A DNA stretch of 64,000 bases from Gemmatimonadota bacterium (GCA_041390125.1 JAWKQN010000003.1:1-64000); one strand, 5' to 3'. Counted from the first letter of the stretch, positions 28,517 through 38,078 are shown. Numbers and translations are program-made. The notes: generated by a model from the letters alone, not told the origin.

Positions 28517-28930
28517 TGCGACCAGGCCCGGCGTGTCGCCCGGTACACGAGAAGCCGCCGGTCCCCCGCGGGGGCGCTTGCGACTCCGACGTCGATGCCC
28601 GCACTATGCGGTTCCCCCCTCGCATCACCCTCGGCACCTCCGGTGTCCGGCCCCCCGCCGGGCACGTGCCGGGATGCACAGACGCATGACCCCGGGACCG
28701 GGCAGCCGGTCCCGTGCAGGTTCTGTGGGACCTCCCCCAGGGTTTCCATGAGCCTCGGGCGGTAGCGGTCCGCCGCTCGCCGCTCCCGAGACGGGTCCGA
28801 CCTCCCCTCAGGACCCGGTGGCGGCGTTCGCCGTGCGCCTCGTGGGCGCCGTGCGCACGTCCGCCGCGCAGCGTGCCGTACAGCGGAGCCGGACCGTCCG
28901 GCGCACCCTTGTCCCGCGAGGAGGACCTCC
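28517..28930 (+). promoter_or_regulatory. Long leader region of the SusC/SusD genes, no gene seen
   Basis: No convincing gene is found between the NHL gene and SusC. A perfect 8-bp hairpin with a GCAG loop lies at 28694-28713. A possible promoter is TTGCGA (28578-28583) with CACTAT 18 bases later, but this is weak. The strong SD GAGGAGG (28918-28924) is six bases before the SusC ATG. The length allows a structured 5' leader, but I recognise no known riboswitch. Confidence 0.35.
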
Positions 28931-31912
28931 ATGAACCAGCCCCGTCCGAGACCCCCGCGCCTGTGCGCGGCCCTGGTCGCCACCGTCGCCCTCTCGTGGA
29001 GCGGTGCGCTCCAGGCGCAGAGCACGGGAACCATCACCGGCGTCGTACGCGATGCCCAGTCCCGGCAGCCGCTCGCCGCCGTGCAGATCAGCATTCCCAC
29101 CACGAACACCGGGACGCTCTCGCAGGCGAGTGGGCGCTACCTGTTGATCAATGTGCCCGCCGGCACGCACGAGATCCGCCTGGAGCGGCTCGGCTATCAG
29201 CCCGTCACGCAGAACGTCACCGTGCGGGCGGGTGAGGCCACCCAGGTGGACTTCGAGATCTCCGAGCAGGCCATCCAGCTCGATGCCGTCGTGGTCACGG
29301 GCACTCCGGGCGGCACGCAACGTCGCGCGATCGGCAATGTGGTCGCGCAGGTGGACGCCGCCGAGCTGACGGAGATCGCGCCCATCACCACGATGCAGGA
29401 CCTGCTGGGCGGCCGGGAGGCCGGCGTGGACTTCAGCCGCGGCTCCGGCAATGTCGGAACCGGGTCCAGCATCCGCATCCGGGGCTTCTCCAGCCTCAAC
29501 GTCGGCAACCAGCCGCTCATCTATGTGGATGGCGTACGGGTGGACAACAACGCCTCCGCCGGGCCCGCGCTGCGCGACGGGGCGCAGGCCTCCAAGCTGG
29601 ACGACATCAACCCGGACGACATCGAAAGCATCGAGATCATCAAGGGGCCGGCGGCCGCCACGCTGTACGGCACCGAAGCCTCCAACGGGGTCATCCAGAT
29701 CATCACCAAGCGCGGCCAGCAGGGTGCGCCCCAGTTCTCGATGACGGTGCGGCAGGGCGGAAACTTCCTGATGGATCCGCAGGACAAGGTGCCGGTCGCC
29801 TACGGCATCGGCGACAACGGGGAGATCATCAGCTTCAATGTGTGGGACCAGGAGAAGGCGGCCGGCCGTGCCTTCTTCGGGACCGGACACACCCAGGCCT
29901 ACAACCTCAGCATGAACGGCGGCACCGAGACGGTCCGCTACTACCTGTCCGGGGACTGGGACGACCAGACCGGGATCGTCGACTACAACTGGAACCGCGC
30001 CTTGAGTCTGCGCGCGAACGTGAGCGTGGTGGCGCACGAGAAGCTGTCGCTGGATGCAAGCACGGGATACGTGGATGGCGAGACCAGCTTCATGCAGCAG
30101 CGCACCTCCTACGGTCTGTGGGAACAGGCGCAGTGGTCGAGCCCGGAGGGGATCGACACCAAGCTGCGGGGATTCCTGCGGGCGCGGCCGGAGAAGATCG
30201 AGACCGTGGACGCCATCCGCGAGAACAGCCGCTTCATCGGGAGCCTGACCACCAACTACCGGCCCACCGACTGGCTCACCCAGCGGCTCGTGGTGGGCCT
30301 GGACGTGGCCAACGAGGAGAACCGGGTCTTCTTCCCCAAGGACACGGACGGAGACTTCGGCGGGCTCTCGCAGGGGTTCATCCAGGTCGATCGACCGCGG
30401 ACCCGCTACACGACCTTCGACTTCGCGACCAGCGCCCGCTGGGGATTGAGCGAGAACCTGCGCTTCACGAGCTCCGTGGGGGTGCAGTACTACGCCAAGC
30501 GCCTGGAGACGGTGTTCACGGAAGGGCGGAACTTCCCGGCGCCGTCGATCTCGTCCCTGTCGGGCGCGGCCGTGGCCACCTCCAATGAGGCGATCGTCGA
30601 GAACAAGACGCTCGGTGGGTATCTCCAACACGAGTTGAGCTGGCGGGACCGCGTCTTCCTGACCGCCGCCGTGCGCGGAGACGACAACTCCGCCTTCGGC
30701 TCCAACTACGACGCAGCGGTCTACCCGAAGTTCTCCGCGACCTGGGTCGTGAGCGACGAGGACTTCTGGGGCCTCTCGGCGGTCAACTCGCTCCGGCTGC
30801 GTACCGCCTGGGGAAAGGCCGGGCAGCAACCGGACGTGTTCGCCGCGGTGCGGTTGTACCAGCCCGCGGTGGGACCGGGCAGCGCCCCGGTGGTGACTCC
30901 GGCGGAGGTGGGCAACTCGGACCTGGGGCCCGAGGTCGCGACCGAGCTGGAGGTGGGGTTCGACGCGGCCCTGTTCGAGGATCGCCTGTCGACCGAGGTC
31001 ACCTACTACCGGCAGCGCGTCGAGGACGCCCTCGTCTCCCTGCCGGTTGCGCCTTCGCGGGGGTTCCCGGGCACGCAGTTCGTCAACCTGGGGGAGGTCT
31101 TCAATCACGGTGTCGAGGTCCAGCTCAACAGCCGGATGCTGCAGCGACGCAATCTGGCCTGGGATCTCGGCGTCGGCCTCTCCTGGAACCGGAATGAGGT
31201 GGTGGACGCCGGCGGGCTCCCGCCGACAACCACGGTGCGGGAGGGCTTCCCGTTTCCGGCCTACTTCGCGGAAGTCGTGACCAGCGCGGAGTTGAACCCG
31301 AACACGAGACGAGCGGAGAACATCCTGTGCGACGGGGGCACCGGGAAGAACGGCTGGGAGGCCGGGGGAACGCCGGTGCCGTGCAGCAGCGCGTCGGATG
31401 CACCCGAGGTGTTCCTCGGGCCCGGCTACTTCCCGTGGAACTGGAAGTTCAACACGACCTTCACGTTGTTCGACGACATCCGCGTCTTCGGGCTCGTGGA
31501 GATGCAGCGGGGCGGCAACTACCAGTACATCGAGGACGTCGGGTGCCGGCACACGTGCTTCCGGACCTCGCTGGCGGCCAACGAACGCACGGACCCGATC
31601 TTCCTGGCCTACGCCGACACTCCCATCAGCTCCGCGATGCTGGGCACCTACCGGGCCGACTTCGCCAAGCTGCGGGAGATCGCGGTGGCCTACGAGCTCC
31701 CGGCGTCCCTGGTGGGCCGCACCGGCGCAGAACGGGCGTCCTTTTCCGTGGCCGCGCGCAACCTGTGGACGCTGTGGACGGCGCAGGACGAGATCTTCGG
31801 CTCCCCGATCCCGGATCCCGAAGCGCGCCGCGCCGCCGACGTCGGGACCTATTCCAACTCCAACATGCCACCCACGTCCAGCATCATCGCCACCCTGCGG
31901 GTGACGTTCTGA
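28931..31912 (+). CDS. SusC/RagA-type TonB-linked outer membrane protein
   Basis: A 993-residue outer-membrane receptor. Order: signal peptide (to about residue 30, ALQAQ), carboxypeptidase-regulatory-like domain (about 33-110, TGTITGVVRDAQSRQPLAAV), plug domain with the SusC signature SIRIRGFSSLNVGNQP and PLIYVDGVRVDNN, then a beta-barrel ending in TLRVTF with the C-terminal Phe needed for barrel assembly. It imports a large substrate with TonB, capped by the SusD-like lipoprotein encoded next, 46 bases downstream. No glycoside hydrolase is nearby, so the substrate may be a peptide or another polymer rather than a glycan. Start supported by GAGGAGG. Confidence 0.95.
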   Translation: MNQPRPRPPRLCAALVATVALSWSGALQAQSTGTITGVVRDAQSRQPLAAVQISIPTTNTGTLSQASGRYLLINVPAGTHEIRLERLGYQPVTQNVTVRAGEATQVDFEISEQAIQLDAVVVTGTPGGTQRRAIGNVVAQVDAAELTEIAPITTMQDLLGGREAGVDFSRGSGNVGTGSSIRIRGFSSLNVGNQPLIYVDGVRVDNNASAGPALRDGAQASKLDDINPDDIESIEIIKGPAAATLYGTEASNGVIQIITKRGQQGAPQFSMTVRQGGNFLMDPQDKVPVAYGIGDNGEIISFNVWDQEKAAGRAFFGTGHTQAYNLSMNGGTETVRYYLSGDWDDQTGIVDYNWNRALSLRANVSVVAHEKLSLDASTGYVDGETSFMQQRTSYGLWEQAQWSSPEGIDTKLRGFLRARPEKIETVDAIRENSRFIGSLTTNYRPTDWLTQRLVVGLDVANEENRVFFPKDTDGDFGGLSQGFIQVDRPRTRYTTFDFATSARWGLSENLRFTSSVGVQYYAKRLETVFTEGRNFPAPSISSLSGAAVATSNEAIVENKTLGGYLQHELSWRDRVFLTAAVRGDDNSAFGSNYDAAVYPKFSATWVVSDEDFWGLSAVNSLRLRTAWGKAGQQPDVFAAVRLYQPAVGPGSAPVVTPAEVGNSDLGPEVATELEVGFDAALFEDRLSTEVTYYRQRVEDALVSLPVAPSRGFPGTQFVNLGEVFNHGVEVQLNSRMLQRRNLAWDLGVGLSWNRNEVVDAGGLPPTTTVREGFPFPAYFAEVVTSAELNPNTRRAENILCDGGTGKNGWEAGGTPVPCSSASDAPEVFLGPGYFPWNWKFNTTFTLFDDIRVFGLVEMQRGGNYQYIEDVGCRHTCFRTSLAANERTDPIFLAYADTPISSAMLGTYRADFAKLREIAVAYELPASLVGRTGAERASFSVAARNLWTLWTAQDEIFGSPIPDPEARRAADVGTYSNSNMPPTSSIIATLRVTF

Positions 31913-31958
31913 CCTGGGCGAGGCACACAACGACGATCCGAACCCGATGAGGACCGAG

Positions 31959-33284
31959 ATGACACGCAATGGAAGTCGAGGCTCGCTGGCGCGGGCCCTG
32001 AGCGTGGTGGGGGCCGTCCTGGCGTCCGGTGCCTGCGACACCCTGTTGGACGTGGAGCTGCCCGGGTCGCTGACCGAGCAGGATCTGCTCACGCCATCGC
32101 TGGCCGAGACGCTGGTGCTGTCGGCGGTGGCGGACTACGAGTGCGCGTACGCCGAGTTCGCGGCGTCGGTGGCCGGCCTGGAGGACGTCTTCTGGGAGAG
32201 CACGGGCTGGTTCACGCGAGCCTGGGCCGAGTACACGGTCTCGTCGCAGAACGGCGCGCTGGACACGACGCCGTGCGGCGAGATCGACACGACCTCCGGT
32301 TTCTTCACGTCGTTCCAGTCGGCGCGCTTCCAGGCGGAGCAGGCGCACGCCCAGATCAGCGACTTCGACGCGGCCGAGGTGCCCAACCGGGAGAAGCTGC
32401 TGGCACAGGCGGCGACCTACGCCGGCTACGTCTACCAGGCGTTCGGGGAGCACTGGTGCGAAGTCGCGGTGGACCTGGGTCCGCTGATGACCCCCGACCA
32501 GACGCTCCAGCGCGGGGAGGAGTGGTTCGACCAGGCGCTCACGCACATCCAGGCCAGCGGCGACTTCTCCACCGCCACGACGAGCAGCATGCGGCAACTG
32601 GCGTTGCTCGGCCGGGCACGGGTCCGCTTCGCGCTCGGCGACCTGCAGGGGGCGGCGGCCGACGCGGAGCAGATCCCGATCACGTTCCAGGCGTCCATCA
32701 CGCGGGACGCGGGCGTGCGCAAGCGTTGGAATCAGGTCTATCAGCACCACACGGTCAACAAGTACTCGACCGTGGCGGGGCCCGTGGAGTGGCAGGGCCA
32801 GGTGGTCTCGCAGGGATACCGCAACCTGACGATCGCGCCCAACGGCGATCAGACGGTGGATGACGGGGTGCCCGATCCCCGGGTGCCGGTGGTCAACACG
32901 GGTGGGCTCGGGCAGGACGGCGTGACGCCGCACTGGATCCAGACGAAGTACAACTCGCACGGGGACGACATGCCCATGGCGCGGTGGGCGGAGGCGCAGC
33001 TCATCCTGGCCGAGATCGAGGGCGGGCAGCAGGCCGTCGACCGCATCAACGCGCTGCGGGACGTGCACAGCCTACCCCACGTCTCGAGCGTGGACCAGGA
33101 GACGCTCATCGAGGAGCGTCGCCGCGAGTTCTTCTACGAGGGGCGCTTCCACGCCGACAAGCTGCGCTACGATCTGTGGTTCCCGCGCGCCCAGGGCTTC
33201 AACCACAAGAACATCGCGTACGGGCCCGCCACCTGCCTGCCCCTGTCGGAGCAGGAGCGGATCCTGAACCCGAACATCTCCTGA
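31959..33284 (+). CDS. SusD/RagB-type outer membrane lipoprotein
   Basis: A 441-residue lipoprotein that caps the SusC barrel. Lipobox LASGACDT with Cys at about residue 26, then TLLDVELPGSLT, the usual SusD opening. TPR-like helices cover the middle (QAEQAHAQISDF, GYVYQAFGEHW), and the C-terminus ends CLPLSEQERILNPN, the typical SusD tail. Two ATGs are possible: 31947 has no ribosome binding site, while 31959 has GAGGA five bases upstream, so I prefer 31959. The pair is likely one transcript ending at the hairpin at 33304. Confidence 0.9.
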   Translation: MTRNGSRGSLARALSVVGAVLASGACDTLLDVELPGSLTEQDLLTPSLAETLVLSAVADYECAYAEFAASVAGLEDVFWESTGWFTRAWAEYTVSSQNGALDTTPCGEIDTTSGFFTSFQSARFQAEQAHAQISDFDAAEVPNREKLLAQAATYAGYVYQAFGEHWCEVAVDLGPLMTPDQTLQRGEEWFDQALTHIQASGDFSTATTSSMRQLALLGRARVRFALGDLQGAAADAEQIPITFQASITRDAGVRKRWNQVYQHHTVNKYSTVAGPVEWQGQVVSQGYRNLTIAPNGDQTVDDGVPDPRVPVVNTGGLGQDGVTPHWIQTKYNSHGDDMPMARWAEAQLILAEIEGGQQAVDRINALRDVHSLPHVSSVDQETLIEERRREFFYEGRFHADKLRYDLWFPRAQGFNHKNIAYGPATCLPLSEQERILNPNIS

Positions 33285-33303
33285 CCCCCACCCGTCGAAC
33301 GAA

Positions 33304-33333
33304 GGGGCCGGTGCGCGATCCGCGCCCGGCCCC
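33304..33333. terminator. Hairpin terminator between SusD and the convergent His-rich gene
   Basis: An 8-bp outer stem (33304-33311 with 33326-33333), one bulged base and a 5-bp inner stem close a 3-base loop, 20 bases past the SusD stop. It is followed by GTT only. Its position between convergent genes fits a two-way terminator. Confidence 0.7.
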
Positions 33334-33377
33334 GTTCAACGCCTCGAGCATCCGCGCACGTGCGGGCGCGCGGCATC

Positions 33378-33989
33378 TCACCCTACGAAGGCGCGTCTCA
33401 GACGGGCGGTGAACGACTCGGGCTCGTGGCCTCCCATGCAGGCGGCGGGGTCGGCCATCGAGTTGTGCTCCTCGGCGTTGTCGGCCACCTGCGGGAACTG
33501 CGACGCCATCACGTCGTCATCGGTCTCGGTGCCGATGGAGATCACCACCCGGTCCAACGAGCGCACCGGTTCGTTCGACAGGTCGCCGAACAGGCGGCCG
33601 TTGCGTACGAACTTGACCGTGCGCCCCTCGCCCGCGAAGTGCTTGACCCCGTCGGGCGTGAACAGGTAGTCGGACCCGGCCGCCATGCCGAGGTTGGCCA
33701 GGAGCTGGCCCCAGGTGGAGGCTGGATGGTGGACGTGCACCACGTCGGGGTTGCCGTCGTGCAGGTGGATGCGGTCCTTGGGCTGGATGGCGTCCGGGGA
33801 CGTGCGGCAGGCGGCCACGTCCTCCATGAAGCGCTCCGCGCTCAGGTCCAGGCGCTGTCCATCCACGAACACCGCCCAGTTGGCATGGTGGTGCGTGACG
33901 GCCGGCGGAGGGACGGTCAGGAAGCGGAAGCCGGCCAGCAGGAGCACGCCGGCAGCCACGCCGGCCACGGCCCAGGTCCAGGATCTCAT
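33378..33989 (-). CDS. Membrane-anchored His-rich protein of unknown function
   Basis: A 203-residue protein with one N-terminal membrane segment (residues 5-24), the rest probably outside the cytoplasm. His clusters stand out: HHH at 33-35, HLH at 75-77 and HVHH at 85-88, followed by STWGQLLANLG. These could bind copper, zinc or another metal. A segment ANWAVFVDGQRLDL and the PDGVKHF region suggest a compact beta domain seen in uncharacterised proteins of other bacteria; I cannot name the family. The ATG at 33989 precedes the membrane segment. It converges with SusD and is divergent from the serine hydrolase. Confidence 0.65.
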   Translation of the reverse strand: MRSWTWAVAGVAAGVLLLAGFRFLTVPPPAVTHHHANWAVFVDGQRLDLSAERFMEDVAACRTSPDAIQPKDRIHLHDGNPDVVHVHHPASTWGQLLANLGMAAGSDYLFTPDGVKHFAGEGRTVKFVRNGRLFGDLSNEPVRSLDRVVISIGTETDDDVMASQFPQVADNAEEHNSMADPAACMGGHEPESFTARLRRAFVG

Positions 33990-34201
33990 GCGTCTCGGTC
34001 GGTGCTCCAGGGGGACAGGGGTATGTCCGGATGGATACGTGGCCGACCGGGTGGGGTTCCGAGCCGCGGCCGTGGGATCGGCCAGATGGGCACCGTGCAG
34101 CGCGGCGCGGACGCGCCCCCGGAGGTGACGACCCCGGCGCATGCCACGGCGTGCTCCGCGCCCTACTATGGAGCCATCGTCCACCCGGCTCCGGATCCGC
34201 C

Positions 34202-35872
34202 ATGCCCACCGTGCATCCCGTTCGCCTCCGCCCCCTGCTCCTGGTGCTCGCGCTCGCCCCGGCACCGGTCGCGGCCCAGGCGCTGGCCCGGCCCTCCGTG
34301 GCCGAGGTCGACGCCGTTTTCGCGGCCTTCGACAACACGCGCTCGCCGGGCTGCGCCGTGGGGGTCAGCCAGGCCGGGGTGCCGGTCCTCCAGCGTGCGT
34401 ACGGCATGGCGGACCTCGAGCACGACGTGCCCAATCGGCCACAGACGGTCTTCGAGCCCGGCTCCGTGTCGAAGCAGATCACGGCCACGGCCACCATCCT
34501 GCTGGCCCTGGACGGGAAGCTCTCCCTGGACGACGACATCCGGACGTATCTGCCGGAGCTGCCCGAGTACCCCGAGACCGTGCGGGTCCGCCATCTGCTC
34601 AACCACACCAGCGGTCTGCGCGACTGGGGCTCGGTGGCGGGCATCGAGGGGTGGCCGCGCACGCGGCGGGCGCACACGCATACGCACGTGCTCGACATCC
34701 TGTCGCGGCAGCGCTCCCTCAACTATCCGGCCGGCGACTACTACTCCTACACCAACTCGGGCTACAACCTGCAGGCCATCCTGGTGGAGCGCGTGAGCGG
34801 CATGCCGTTCGCGGAGTTCAGCCGCCAGCGGATCTTCGAGCCCCTGGGGATGGCGCATACGCAGTGGCGGGACGACTTCAACCGCATCGTGAAGGACCGC
34901 GCCATCGCCTACGCGCCCGACGGGGACGGCTGGTCCATGTTGATGCCGTTCGAGGACGTGCACGGGAACGGGGGCCTGCTCACCACCGTGGAGGACCTGC
35001 TGGCCTTCACGCAGAACCTGGAGACGGGCGCCGTGGGCGGGCCGCGCTACCTGGAGGAGATGCACCGCCAGGGTGTGCTGACCTCCGGGCAGGTCATCAC
35101 CTACGCGAGCGGGGTGGTGGTGGACACGTACAAGGGCGTGCGCCAGGTGCAGCACAGCGGCTCGACCGCCGGCTACCGGGGGCACCTGGCCCGCTTCCCG
35201 GATCAGGGACTGGCCGTGGCCGTGATGTGCAACACGGCGTCGGGGAACGCGACGCGCCTCCTCTACCAGGTGGCGGACCTGTACCTGGCGCCGGTCCTGC
35301 GGGACGAGCCGCCGGCGCCTCCGGCGGGCGTGCGGCGGATGGGCGCGGAGCAGCTGCAGCCCTTCGCGGGCCTGTACCGCGACACGCGCACCGGCGCGCC
35401 CCTGGAGATCGCGGTCGAAGGCAGCGGGTTGCGTGTGGACGGGAGCGAGGTCCTCCCGATCGGCGAGACACGCTTCGTGTCGGCCGGTGGCGACGTGACG
35501 CTGACCTTCGTCGAGCGCCCGGGCGCGGGCCGTCCGTCCGCGGCCGTGATGGACCGCCCCGACCACCCGGACGTGCGCATCGAGCCGGTCACACCGGTGC
35601 AGCCGGACGCCGCCGCGCTCGGCGCCTACGAAGGCACCTACGAGAGCGCGGAGGCCGAGGCGCGCTGGCGCCTCGAGGTCCGGGACGGGACGCTCACGCT
35701 CGTCGGCCGGTGGGGCGACACGCTCGCGTTGCGTCCGGCCTACGCCGACGTGTTCACGGGCGGCGGGGGACGTACGTTCGTCTTCCACCGGGGCGTGGGC
35801 GGTGCCGTGGACGGCTTCACCTGGAGCGAGAGCCGGGTCTGGGGGCTGGAGTTCGAGCGGGTGGCGCGCTGA
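34202..35872 (+). CDS. Exported serine hydrolase of the beta-lactamase/class C family
   Basis: A 556-residue protein with a signal peptide (to about residue 26, PVAAQA). The beta-lactamase domain (about 35-370) has SxxK with Ser88 and Lys91 (SVSK), a YTN-type second motif in YSYTNSGYN, and HSGSTAG as the third motif. It resembles esterase/D-aminopeptidase-like penicillin-binding-protein relatives rather than antibiotic-resistance enzymes. Two or more C-terminal beta-domains follow (about 385-556, FAGLYRDTRTG and YEGTYESAEAEARW), the lipocalin-like DUF3471 style seen in this group. Likely a periplasmic esterase or peptidase; substrate unknown. Confidence 0.88.
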   Translation: MPTVHPVRLRPLLLVLALAPAPVAAQALARPSVAEVDAVFAAFDNTRSPGCAVGVSQAGVPVLQRAYGMADLEHDVPNRPQTVFEPGSVSKQITATATILLALDGKLSLDDDIRTYLPELPEYPETVRVRHLLNHTSGLRDWGSVAGIEGWPRTRRAHTHTHVLDILSRQRSLNYPAGDYYSYTNSGYNLQAILVERVSGMPFAEFSRQRIFEPLGMAHTQWRDDFNRIVKDRAIAYAPDGDGWSMLMPFEDVHGNGGLLTTVEDLLAFTQNLETGAVGGPRYLEEMHRQGVLTSGQVITYASGVVVDTYKGVRQVQHSGSTAGYRGHLARFPDQGLAVAVMCNTASGNATRLLYQVADLYLAPVLRDEPPAPPAGVRRMGAEQLQPFAGLYRDTRTGAPLEIAVEGSGLRVDGSEVLPIGETRFVSAGGDVTLTFVERPGAGRPSAAVMDRPDHPDVRIEPVTPVQPDAAALGAYEGTYESAEAEARWRLEVRDGTLTLVGRWGDTLALRPAYADVFTGGGGRTFVFHRGVGGAVDGFTWSESRVWGLEFERVAR

Positions 35873-35924
35873 GGCGACCTGCGAGAGGTCCGTCCCGCCG
35901 GGCTCCGTCGATCGCGCGACCCTC

Positions 35925-37484
35925 TCAGTCCGCGGGCGGCTCCAGGCGTCCGCCCGCCGCGAGCGCCTCCCGCACGCGCGCGAACGTCTCCGCATCCCCC
36001 CGTCGCTGCTCCGCGCTGCGCTTGCGCAGGGAGGCCAACGGCATGCGGAGCCGCGGGTTGTCCGCCAGCGTCTCCCGGTGTCGATCGAGGAACGCCCAGT
36101 AGAGCGGGGTGACCGGGCAATTCCGCTTGGGATCGAAGGCGCAGGATCCGCAGTAGTCGCTCATCCGGTCGATGTAGGCGGCCCCGGACACGTAGGGCTT
36201 GGTGGTCAGCAGATCGCCGCAGGAGAAGGTGCCCATCCCGAGCACGTTGGGCTCCACGACCCAGTCGTACGCGTCCACATAGGCGATCCAGAACCAGTCG
36301 GTCAGCTCGCGCGCCGACGCGTCCAGCAGCAGCGCCAGGTTGCTCAGGACCATGAGCCGGGTGATGTGGTGCGACCACCCCTCCGCCCAGACGTCCGCGA
36401 CCACCCGATCCAGGCAGTGCAGCCCGGAGGGCGTGCCCCACCACGCTGCGGGAAGCGGCGCTCCTGGTCCCAACACGTCCTGGCGCTCGGGCGGGAGATC
36501 CCGGAAGCCGTCCGTGGCCTCGTGCACGTGGCGCATGAACTCGCGCCATCCCAGGACCTGACGGATGAAGCCTTCCTTGGAGGCGAGGGGGATGTCGAGC
36601 CCGGCGACGTCTGCGATCACCCGCGCCGGGATCAGACGGTGAAGGTTGAGCAGGGGGGAGGTGCGGGTATGGAACAGCCCGCTCGACGCGACCGACATCG
36701 CGTCCTCCCAGGGCCCGAAGCGCGGCAGGCATTCCTCCAGCGCCCAGCACCACAGCCGCTCGGCGTCCGCGGCCGTGGCCGGCAAGGCGCCCAGGTCGAG
36801 CGTGCCCGGATGATCCGCGTAGCGGGCCTCGATCAGCGCGCCCACCTCGCCGGTGATCGGATGCACCTCGAAGCGGGGCGGCGCCGGCGCGGGCGGCTCA
36901 CCGCGCCACGGCTTCCGGTTCTCGGCGTCGAAGCTCCAGCGTCCGCCGACCGGGCGGTCACCCTCCATCAACAGCCCGGTGCGCCGACGCACGTGCCGGT
37001 AGAACGCGTCCATCCGCCACGGGGGTCCCCGCTGGCTGTCGTGGAGGTCCTCGGGCGAAGTGAGCCACCCCTCGTGCGGCTCCAGGCGCACGAGCCCGCG
37101 CTCCACCAGCGGCGCCAGGTCCTCCCGGAGCTCGCGCTCGGCGGGTCGCATGGACCGGAGCGGTCCCAGCTCGGCCGCGAGCGGAGACAACGCGTGCGCG
37201 TAGTCGCCGTGCGAGACCACGTGTCGGACCGCCACACCGCGGCGCGCCTGCTCCAGCGCGAAGTGACGCAGGTTGGCGAGGACGAGCGCCAGCTTCTGCC
37301 GATGGTACGGTCGGCGTGCGGCCTTGTCCGGACACTCGACCAGGATGATGCCGGCCTCGGTGGGCGGGAGTCGGGACAACGGACCGATCCGGTCCGTGAG
37401 CTGATCGTACGGGACGAAGACCCACGTACGCCCTGCTTCCGATACCGGCTGGAGCGCCTGGAGCGCACGCGCGAAGGCGGACAC
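35925..37484 (-). CDS. Iron-sulfur bacterial photolyase/cryptochrome (FeS-BCP, PhrB-like)
   Basis: A 519-residue flavoprotein of the COG3046 group, whose characterised members (PhrB) repair (6-4) photoproducts with FAD, a ribolumazine and a 4Fe-4S cluster. The N-terminal antenna domain begins TWVFVPYDQLTD. The FAD domain contains GWREFMRHV, EGWSHHITRLMVLSN, and WFWIAYVDAYDWVVEPNV. Four Cys that fit the Fe-S cluster lie in FSCGD and YCGSCAFDPKRNCP (about residues 420-456). The start is GTG. It should be cytoplasmic and need light for repair. It stands alone, convergent with the serine hydrolase. Confidence 0.93.
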   Translation of the reverse strand: MSAFARALQALQPVSEAGRTWVFVPYDQLTDRIGPLSRLPPTEAGIILVECPDKAARRPYHRQKLALVLANLRHFALEQARRGVAVRHVVSHGDYAHALSPLAAELGPLRSMRPAERELREDLAPLVERGLVRLEPHEGWLTSPEDLHDSQRGPPWRMDAFYRHVRRRTGLLMEGDRPVGGRWSFDAENRKPWRGEPPAPAPPRFEVHPITGEVGALIEARYADHPGTLDLGALPATAADAERLWCWALEECLPRFGPWEDAMSVASSGLFHTRTSPLLNLHRLIPARVIADVAGLDIPLASKEGFIRQVLGWREFMRHVHEATDGFRDLPPERQDVLGPGAPLPAAWWGTPSGLHCLDRVVADVWAEGWSHHITRLMVLSNLALLLDASARELTDWFWIAYVDAYDWVVEPNVLGMGTFSCGDLLTTKPYVSGAAYIDRMSDYCGSCAFDPKRNCPVTPLYWAFLDRHRETLADNPRLRMPLASLRKRSAEQRRGDAETFARVREALAAGGRLEPPAD

Positions 37485-37520
37485 GGGAAGGTCTGGAAAA
37501 CGCGCGGGCTCGCGGCCGCG

Positions 37521-38078
37521 TCAGGGCGCGCGCAGGTACCCGCGCTCGGTGAGCAGCGCGCGCAGCCGCTCCACCCGACGGCCGTTCACGCCCAGGTCGC
37601 CCCGCCCCACGCGCGACGCCGAGCGTACGTACAGCTCGTCTCCGGCCTCCGCCGCATAGATCTCCACGTCATCGACGAAACGGAAGAGCAGGCTCGTGGC
37701 TTCGGCGTGCAGGTAGCGCTCGTCCTGTCGGACGACCTGCGTGCGGGGCATCGACTCCAGCACCTCCGGGAGGGCGGACCACACCTCCGGGAGCGGGCGC
37801 GCCAGCAGGAACGGCGGCGCGCTGCGCGGCCCCGGTCGGCTGGTGTCGACGCAGTTGGGCGTGCCGGGGCAGGGAGCCAGGCCGCCCTCCCGCGGCCCCA
37901 ACGTCTCCGGCCGCGCCCCGCCGCATCCGAACGCCAGCAGGAGCGTCACGAGCGACAGCGCGCGGCCGGAGGGGGCGAGATGCCTCAGGCGACCCCGAAG
38001 CAGTAGAAGAAGCCGTTCCCGCCGGTGGCCTGCAGGTTGGACTGCCCACACCCGCGTGACGCGTGCGCCGAGTTCCAC
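37521..38078 (-). CDS. DUF1499 family lipoprotein (start uncertain)
   Basis: The C-terminal two thirds match DUF1499: CPGTPNCVDTSRPG at its start, a LPEVLESMPRTQVV helix, and VDDVEIYAAEAGDELYVRSASRVGRGDLGVN with the family RSxSRxGxxDxGxN pattern. A lipobox LAFGC precedes it. The only ATG in frame (38078) would overlap the upstream gene by 94 bases and gives an unusual Arg/Leu-rich prefix; internal GTG codons (for example 37949) give a signal peptide that is too short. A CTG/TTG start near 37979 is possible. Function of DUF1499 is unknown; it is often found with light-stress or photolyase-type genes, and here it neighbours a photolyase. Confidence 0.65.
   Translation of the reverse strand: MELGARVTRVWAVQPAGHRRERLLLLLRGRLRHLAPSGRALSLVTLLLAFGCGGARPETLGPREGGLAPCPGTPNCVDTSRPGPRSAPPFLLARPLPEVWSALPEVLESMPRTQVVRQDERYLHAEATSLLFRFVDDVEIYAAEAGDELYVRSASRVGRGDLGVNGRRVERLRALLTERGYLRAP

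Noticed and set aside
28578..28607. A sigma-70-like promoter before SusC
   Set aside because: The -10 match is weak and spacing is 18; too uncertain for its own entry.
28446..28679. Small minus-strand frame in the SusC leader
   Set aside because: Pro/Gly/Arg-rich, no ribosome binding site, no homology recalled.
28808..32092. A 1094-residue minus-strand frame opposite SusC
   Set aside because: Antisense shadow produced by high GC codon bias; no domain-like sequence, and SusC is unmistakable on the plus strand.
34202..35872. Antibiotic-resistance beta-lactamase
   Set aside because: SxxK and HSG motifs and extra C-terminal domains fit esterase/peptidase relatives of class C enzymes; resistance is not supported.
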